Assembly: GCA_014843695.1 (NCBI GenBank)
Contig: CM026390.1
Location: 92,566,530-92,630,529 of the forward strand
Direction: 5' to 3'
Length of the DNA stretch: 64,000 bases
From: Archivesica marissinica
Lineage: Eukaryota > Mollusca > Bivalvia > Venerida > Vesicomyidae
Position 1 is the first letter of the stretch. Every line of letters begins with the position of its first letter. Both the position numbers and the translations under genes were made by a program. Positions 58,732 through 64,000 of this stretch are shown in pieces. The notes beneath the pieces were generated by a model. The model had not been told where the DNA came from. It made no database searches and saw nothing but the letters and a program-made list of their open reading frames with translations.

Positions 58732-58978
58732 TTAACCCATTTCATTCTGGATATATTTAAAGGCTTTTGCAAACAACATAGATCCAGATCAGCCGCAGTG
58801 TGACGCTGCGTGCTGATCAGGATCTATGTTGTTTGCTGCATAGCCAAGTGTCTTAGCAAGATCATCTGAATAGCAAACAGCATAGATCCTGATCAGCACG
58901 CACGTTCCGTGGCGGTTGATCTGGCTCTATGTTCTTTGCAAATACCGTTTGAACGGTATCAAGAATGAAATGGGTTAA
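58732..58978 (+). mobile_element. M2 MITE, complete
   Basis: TTAACCCATTTCATTCTGGA to gaatgaaatgggttaa, both hairpins present (gcagtgtgacgctgcgtgct). In a TSEN54 intron. Confidence 0.86.
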
Positions 58979-59281
58979 TAGTAAACTCATACGCCATTGA
59001 TGCATGCATAGTAGATTTAAAAATAGTTATTTGTAAAGTGCATCAAAAACATTAGGAAGGTGAGAAAATTAATCTAACACCTTCATTGAGCTGCAAAAAC
59101 GGAAATCTGAAAGAACGAAGCTCGGCAGAGTTCATTGCACGCATCTTCAGCCCTCGCTGGGACTTCCTTATCTGTAACTTATGGAAGTGCTAGATACATT
59201 TGATTTCCCATAAGGATATTTATTTACAAAACCATCAAGACATATAAATCGGGAAATGGTTGTTTACTAATATTAATACTA

Positions 59282-59525
59282 GGATACATGAACTGAGATC
59301 GGATGAGTATTAATACTAGGATACATGAACTGAGATCGGATGAGTATTAATACTAGGATACATGAACTGAGATCGTATGAGTATTAATACTAGGATACAT
59401 GAACTGAGATCGGATGAGTATTAATACTAGGATACATGAACTGAGATTGTATTAGTATTAATACTAGGATACATGAACTGAGATTGAACGAGTATTAATA
59501 CTAGAATACATGAACTGAGATCAGA
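59282..59525 (+). repeat. 37-bp minisatellite, about 6-7 copies
   Basis: Unit gagtattaatactaggatac + atgaactgagatcggat; contains the palindrome agtattaatact. Followed by a SINE A tail fragment at about 59565-59612. Confidence 0.92.
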
Positions 59526-59799
59526 TGAGCAGTGGATCAGTTGTCCAGTGTTTAACACGCTGGTGTCATTGCTCAATATGGGCAACCGGTAACTAGCGAC
59601 AATAAATAAACGTATAAGACAGATGAACTGAGATGAGAAACAAGAAATGTCCAGTAACTTGCCATTTCCAATGCTATATATATATTCCTTTCTAATCAAT
59701 CAGTCGTCAAATAGAAATGGGAAAATGTGACCTTGCCTTTAACCTTGATGATAACTGTGCTATGCGAGTGTTTAAGATTTCCAAACCCAAACATGAAAA

Positions 59800-60515
59800 A
59801 TGGGACTGAGTAAGTGACAAACAGATCAATCCCATGTACCTATTCATTGTTGACTGTTTCATAACAACATGGGAGTAACTGACAAACACATCAATCACAT
59901 GTACCTATTCATAGTTGACTGTTTCATAACAACATGGGAGTAACTGACAAACAGATCAATCCCATGTACCTATTCATTGTTGACTGTTTCATAACAACAT
60001 GGGAGTAACTGACAAACAGATCAATCCCATGTACCTATTCATAGTTGACTGTTTCATAACAACATGGGAGTAACTGACAAACACATCAATCACATGTACC
60101 TATTCATAGTTGACTGTTTCATAACAACATGGGAGTAACTGACAAACAGATCAATCCCATGTACCTATTCATTGTTGACTGTTTCATAACAACATGGGAG
60201 TAACTGACAAACAGATCAATCCCATGTACCTATTCATAGTTGACTGTTTCATAACAACATGGGAGTAACTGACAAACACATCAATCACATGTACCTATTC
60301 ATAGTTGACTGTTTCATAACAACATGGGAGTAACTGACAAACAGATCAATCCCATGTACCTATTCATTGTTGACTGCTTCATAACAACATGGGAGTAACT
60401 GACAAACACATCAATCACATGTACTATTCATAGTTGACTGTTTCATAACAACATGGGAGTATAACTGACAAACACATCAATCCCATGTACCTATTCATTG
60501 TTGACTCGTTTCATA
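59800..60515 (+). repeat. 65-bp minisatellite, about 11 copies, with trimer ordering
   Basis: Unit aactgacaaacagatcaatc + ccatgtacctattcattgtt + gactgtttcataacaacatg + ggagt. Variants agatcaatccc/cattg, agatcaatccc/catag and acatcaatcac/catag recur in the same order through 59880-60310, a 195-bp higher-order unit. Confidence 0.93.
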
Positions 60516-60874
60516 ACAACATAACAATAAAGTCATATTTAGTTGTTCAACAACATGTAATAAATATTCCTGACTTCAGTTAGCACCAAACTTATTTGGT
60601 TATATGGCAATAACTTCAATTCAAGTTTGGTTTTAAAGGTAAACTGGTCACAAACAAGCTGCAATCTTGACACAATCTGATTAACTTCTAATACACCGAA
60701 ATCCAAATTGTCTGGTTGAAACCAGCCTTACCTGGTACCTTCCTTGACCCACTATCGACCTCATTATTCTGTGTAAAAGTCACCTTGTCTGGTAGAATTA
60801 AGTATTAGTCAAATATCTTAAATGACCTCATATTTTTGTGTCATAACAGACTACATATATAACAACATACTTAC
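60516..60874. other. TSEN54 intron, nothing recognised
   Basis: No repeat or extra exon found. Confidence 0.5.
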
Positions 60875-60958
60875 TGCCTCCAGTAAAAATAATGCTTCCT
60901 CTGGGTACAGCCATTTTCTTTGTTTATCCACAAATCCCATATGCTCCCAAAAGTTCCT
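60875..60958 (-). CDS. TSEN54: TSEN54, exon with conserved FW-x-MG and PEEALFLLE motifs
   Basis: Minus-strand exon of 28 codons between a ctgtag acceptor and a GCA|GTAAGT donor, phase 0 at both ends. It reads RNFWEHMGFVDKQRKWLYPE then EALFLLEA. The order FW-x-x-MG ... W-L-x-PEEALxLLE is the core of the Sen54 N-terminal domain. It joins in frame both to the exon on its 5' side (…LFQEM) and to the next exon (GILEMWYQGLP). The intron to the next exon (58593-60874) holds a 65-bp minisatellite, a 37-bp minisatellite and an M2 MITE. Confidence 0.93.
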
Positions 60959-61222
60959 CTACAGTACAATGTAATGTAACTTGATATTTGAATTTAAATT
61001 TTTTTCATTGTGGGTAGCAGCAGAGAGTACAGGTATGGGGGTTCTATAATGATCCCTAGCTTCAGAACTGAGTGCAGTTTTATAATCCACAGGCCTGGTC
61101 TGCTAACAGATAGAAAAATATAATCACGCCTATAAAGGGACTACGTGCAAGTTTGGGAGAAAACAGCCCTCAGTTTTAATGAAAAATGGATGATGATAAT
61201 AAAAAATTTGATAAAAGTTTAT

Positions 61223-61464
61223 TTAACCCATTCAACACCAAGTAACTGATATGGACTGGTGCATGATATTTTTAGACCAATAAATTAATAAGAAAATTAC
61301 ATTTGGACCAGTTCATTTATCAAAATGGGTAATTTTGTCAAAAAGTAATAATATTACTGGCAAAAAGTGCAGATCCTGATGAGATGGCTCATCACGAGCC
61401 GGCTCATCTGGATCTACACTTTTTTGTAAGCCTATTTAGAGGTCTGTAGTGTTGAGAGGGTTAA
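61223..61464 (+). mobile_element. M1 MITE, TTAA ends
   Basis: TTAACCCATTCAACACCA to gtgttgagagggttaa. Confidence 0.86.
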
Positions 61465-61942
61465 TCTTCATCTCTCTGAAATGCTAAAGAACCGCTCCCA
61501 AACTGCACGCTATGGCCATAAATACTGGTCATGAGGAAACCCCATGTAGGAGATTTCAGGCAAAAATTGAACATAATCAACAGGTCATCACTGATTCTGA
61601 TACAATAACACCTCTTCAGCTACAATTTGATCACAAATATATTTAACGTGGTACCGAGTAGAACCGATTTTTAGTATTCACTCCATTTCCCCGGAGATAT
61701 ATATGAGATGCTATTGACTTATATTTTAAAATTAATGAATATTTTTGTCCATTTTCTGAAATTGTACTATTTTTGACCTAATTTCAAGTTCAAGGTCAGT
61801 GGCCATAGAGAATTAATCCTCGAATGTGCGTGCAAAGTTTCAAATCAATACATTTGAAGGTTTTGAGAAATAATCGTGTAAGAGTTTTTTTGACAAACAA
61901 AACAACATCTGAAACTACTATTTTTGGCCAAATTTCACAGTT
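61465..61942. other. TSEN54 intron; old dispersed repeat
   Basis: tgcgtgcaaagtttcaaatc here and tgtgcatacaaagtttcaaa at 62294 look like copies of one old repeat; the class is unknown. Confidence 0.45.
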
Positions 61943-61955
61943 CACGGTCAGTGGT

Positions 61956-62231
61956 TATATGTTATATTTATTTTATATTTCGGGTTTTACGCCTGCATCA
62001 GCACCATTTTGGGCTATATCGCTGGCGGGCAGTTTACCTAACAACACCTTTCCTGGGCAGGCTCCAGCGGTTAACCAGTACTTGGGTGCACCAACCTCCG
62101 TAAGAAACTGCCAACTTTTTCATATAAATGAGACACGGCCTGAGCGGGGCTCGAACCCGTGACCATCAGTGATGATAGGTTACAGTGGTATACAAGTCAG
62201 CGACCTTAACCACTCGACCACGGAGGCGGAC
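61956..62231 (-). mobile_element. SINE B, full length, with 13-bp target-site duplication
   Basis: Reverse orientation: tail cgggttttacgcctgcatca, body, head gaccacggaggcgga side. Perfect direct repeat cacggtcagtggt at 61943-61955 and 62232-62244. Intact A and B boxes. Confidence 0.9.
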
Positions 62232-62361
62232 CACGGTCAGTGGTAGGTTGGAGGACTTTGTGTGTGTGTCTGTGTAGATAATTAGTTTTCAGATGTGCAT
62301 ACAAAGTTTCAAAGCAATACAGTAGACACGTAGAGAAATAATAGACATCAACCTCGTGCTG

Positions 62362-62600
62362 TTCGTTCGATTAGCGCAGTGGTTAGCGCGCTCGCTTCTC
62401 ACCAATGCAACCCGGGTTCGAATCTCGGACCGGGAAGTATGTGAGATGGCACGATGGTCGCCAGATCGGACAGGTGGGTTTTCTCCGGGTACTCCGGTTT
62501 GCTCCCACGCAAATGACCACATAAACGCTTTCATCCGCGCCAACGAGAGTGATTAATATAAGTTGTTAAACTTGTTTCGCAATTGTTGTAAAATAAAGCT
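62362..62600 (+). mobile_element. SINE D, full length
   Basis: Head gattagcgcagtggttagcg, B box cccgggttcgaatctc, tail ttgtaaaataaagctt. Sits tail-to-tail with the next SINE E. Confidence 0.87.
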
Positions 62601-62835
62601 TAGTTTATACAAATTTATTTTTAGCTCGATTGCGAAACAAGTTCTTATAACTTATATTAATCACTCTCGAGACCTCATTCCTGATGGAATCCATCGCCAC
62701 GAGGGAGAGAGAAGAGGCAACGTGGAATTTAAATGCCTTGCCTAAGGGCACAATCGTAACGGCTCCAGCGGGGCTAGAACTCCGGACCTTTCGCATCTGA
62801 AGCGAACGCGCATCCACTGCGCTATCACAACTTCC
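62601..62835 (-). mobile_element. SINE E, full length
   Basis: Tail tacaaatttatttttagctc, body, head ggggctagaactccggacct and catccactgcgctatcacaa. The tail is the reverse of the adjoining SINE D tail. Confidence 0.86.
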
Positions 62836-63055
62836 ACTAATAAAATAAAGCTTAAAAAAAACAAACAAACAAAAACTTGTGCCACAGTCTATATATTATG
62901 TACGTAGTAAAGAATATGAAAAGTCAGCACAGCTGTTTTATTGGCGAGTCATAAAATAATAATATTTTAGATTTTTAGCAGAAATAACTCGTTATAAATT
63001 ACAATCTTCAAAGGGTCATAACTCAGTGTCAGAGGAATGCATTAATAAATCTTAC

Positions 63056-63119
63056 CATTTCCTGAAACAGTTCCAGTAACCCAACATCTGGCTTCCATTC
63101 CCCTTTCACTAAATCACAG
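63056..63119 (-). CDS. TSEN54: TSEN54 (tRNA-splicing endonuclease subunit Sen54), first exon visible
   Basis: On the minus strand a tttcag acceptor is followed by one base finishing a codon (phase 2) and then CDLVKGEWKPDVGLLELFQEM, ending at ATG|GTAAGA in phase 0. This matches the N-terminal Sen54 domain pattern of an acidic/Trp stretch (xEWxPxxGLxEL) just before the conserved FW motif. Family knowledge: Sen54 is a structural, non-catalytic subunit of the nuclear tRNA-splicing endonuclease (with TSEN2, TSEN34 and TSEN15) that removes introns from pre-tRNA. One or more 5' exons with the start codon must lie to the right; I could not recognise one between 63120 and the window end. Confidence 0.85.
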
Positions 63120-63441
63120 CTGAAATACATCTCAAATTTATATATATCCCACTAAATCATAACAGAAAATATTTGAAATTCAAGTGATTTCACTAAAGCA
63201 AATGTCAGTTACTTTCTAACTGTTATTTATTTCACATGATTTCATGCAAATATTCTAACAATCATATAAACTTGTCCATACATATACAGTACACTTTCAG
63301 TATAATTAAAGCGACAGTATATCGCACTGAATTTTGTTTATTAAGTTCGATATTTTATGTACAATTAGCAATGCTACTACACACTCTTTCATTATAGTAT
63401 CATTTTCACTCTGTAAACAGTGTGTTTGTTGCAGTATAACA
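63120..63441. other. TSEN54 5' intron; M7-like end at 63305
   Basis: ttaaagcgacagtatatcgc resembles the M7 terminal repeat. No upstream TSEN54 exon recognised. Confidence 0.45.
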
Positions 63442-63563
63442 AACTGAAAGTGAAAGTACGACTCCTGAATCGGTTTGCCACGCCCTGCTTACACTTGGAA
63501 CTAACTGAAAGTGAAAGTACAACTCCTGAATCAGTTTGCCACGCCCTGCTTACACTTGGAACA
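63442..63563 (+). repeat. 61-bp tandem duplication, 2 copies
   Basis: aactgaaagtgaaagtac starts at 63442 and 63503; copies differ by a few substitutions. Confidence 0.85.
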
Positions 63564-63751
63564 CCAGATGAACTCCAGACACTGCAAGCAAAATATTTAT
63601 GATAGCATTTTGGCTAATGCTCCAAACCTAAAGTTGTTGTAAGTCTGTAAACTAAACATGTTTGCTTATTTTTACCTGCTATTTTGTTGTTTTTAGGCAA
63701 ATGGACCTTTTTTTCTCAACTGAAAAATGGTGTTCTGGTTATAAAAGCTTA

Positions 63752-64000
63752 TATGAGCGTTTGTGTGTTACCATCATCTCCTTCCCTTGTATCAGCTTGT
63801 GTGTGTTACCATCATCTCCTTCCCTTGTATCAGTGTTTGTGTGTTACCATCATCTCCTTCCCTTGTATCAGCGTTTGTGTGTTACCATCATCTCCTTCCC
63901 TTGTATCAGCTTGTGTGTGTTACCATCATCTCTTTCCCTTGTATCAGCGTTTGTGTGTTACCATCATCTCCTTCCCTTGTATCAGCGTTTGTGTGTTACC
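63752..64000 (+). repeat. 38-bp minisatellite running off the window end
   Basis: Unit gtgtgttaccatcatctcct + tcccttgtatcagcgttt; about 6.5 copies visible. Confidence 0.92.

Noticed and set aside
62289..62556. Open frames over SINE D with similar peptides at several loci (e.g. 1471, 50398, 62356)
   Set aside because: They are translations of the same SINE in different copies; recurrence reflects the repeat, not a gene family.

Overview
The window is eukaryotic nuclear DNA: AT-rich, intron-containing, with no prokaryotic-style gene packing. Two protein-coding genes can be reconstructed by splicing. Neither is complete, because each 5' end lies outside the window. The mix of tRNA-derived SINEs, TTAA-target MITEs, Tigger-like elements and dozens of minisatellites, together with an NR1-type nuclear receptor, suggests a lophotrochozoan animal, most likely a bivalve mollusc. 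That is an inference; no marker sequence proves the species.

Gene 1 (+ strand, 2379-22932) is an NR1-subfamily nuclear receptor, best guess E78/NR1E-like. Four in-frame exons (2379-3931, 12718-12885, 15175-15394, 22691-22932) encode the end of the DNA-binding domain extension, a hinge of about 440 residues and a complete ligand-binding domain with a C-terminal AF-2-like helix. The zinc-finger exons lie to the left of the window.

Gene 2 (- strand, 63119 down to 49989) is the tRNA-splicing endonuclease structural subunit TSEN54 (Sen54). Seven exons join in frame for 610 residues to a stop codon. At least one 5' exon lies to the right of the window or was not recognised. The two genes are convergent, separated by about 27 kb in which I find no supportable exon.

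By my estimate, a quarter or more of the remaining sequence is minisatellite (units of 16-91 bp), and much of the rest is dispersed repeats. I sorted these by eye into families. There are six SINE-like families: A Thr-like head, B, C Arg-like head, D, E, and F. There are three or more MITE families with TTAA ends (M1, M2, M3, probably M6) that look piggyBac-like, and two MITE families with TA target sites (M4, M5). There is also a Tigger deletion derivative, an element with CAGG ends, and the 3' end of a LINE. Family names are local labels, not database names.

The most interesting structures are these: a SINE whose B-box region is amplified into a ~49-copy 35-bp array; a 56-bp array apparently derived from another SINE; a 53-bp repeat element present at two loci at very different copy number; higher-order repeats, including one carrying CRE-like TGACGTCA sites; independent insertions of TTAA-type MITEs into TTAA sites of one host MITE; and a perfect 49-bp hairpin just upstream of a receptor exon.
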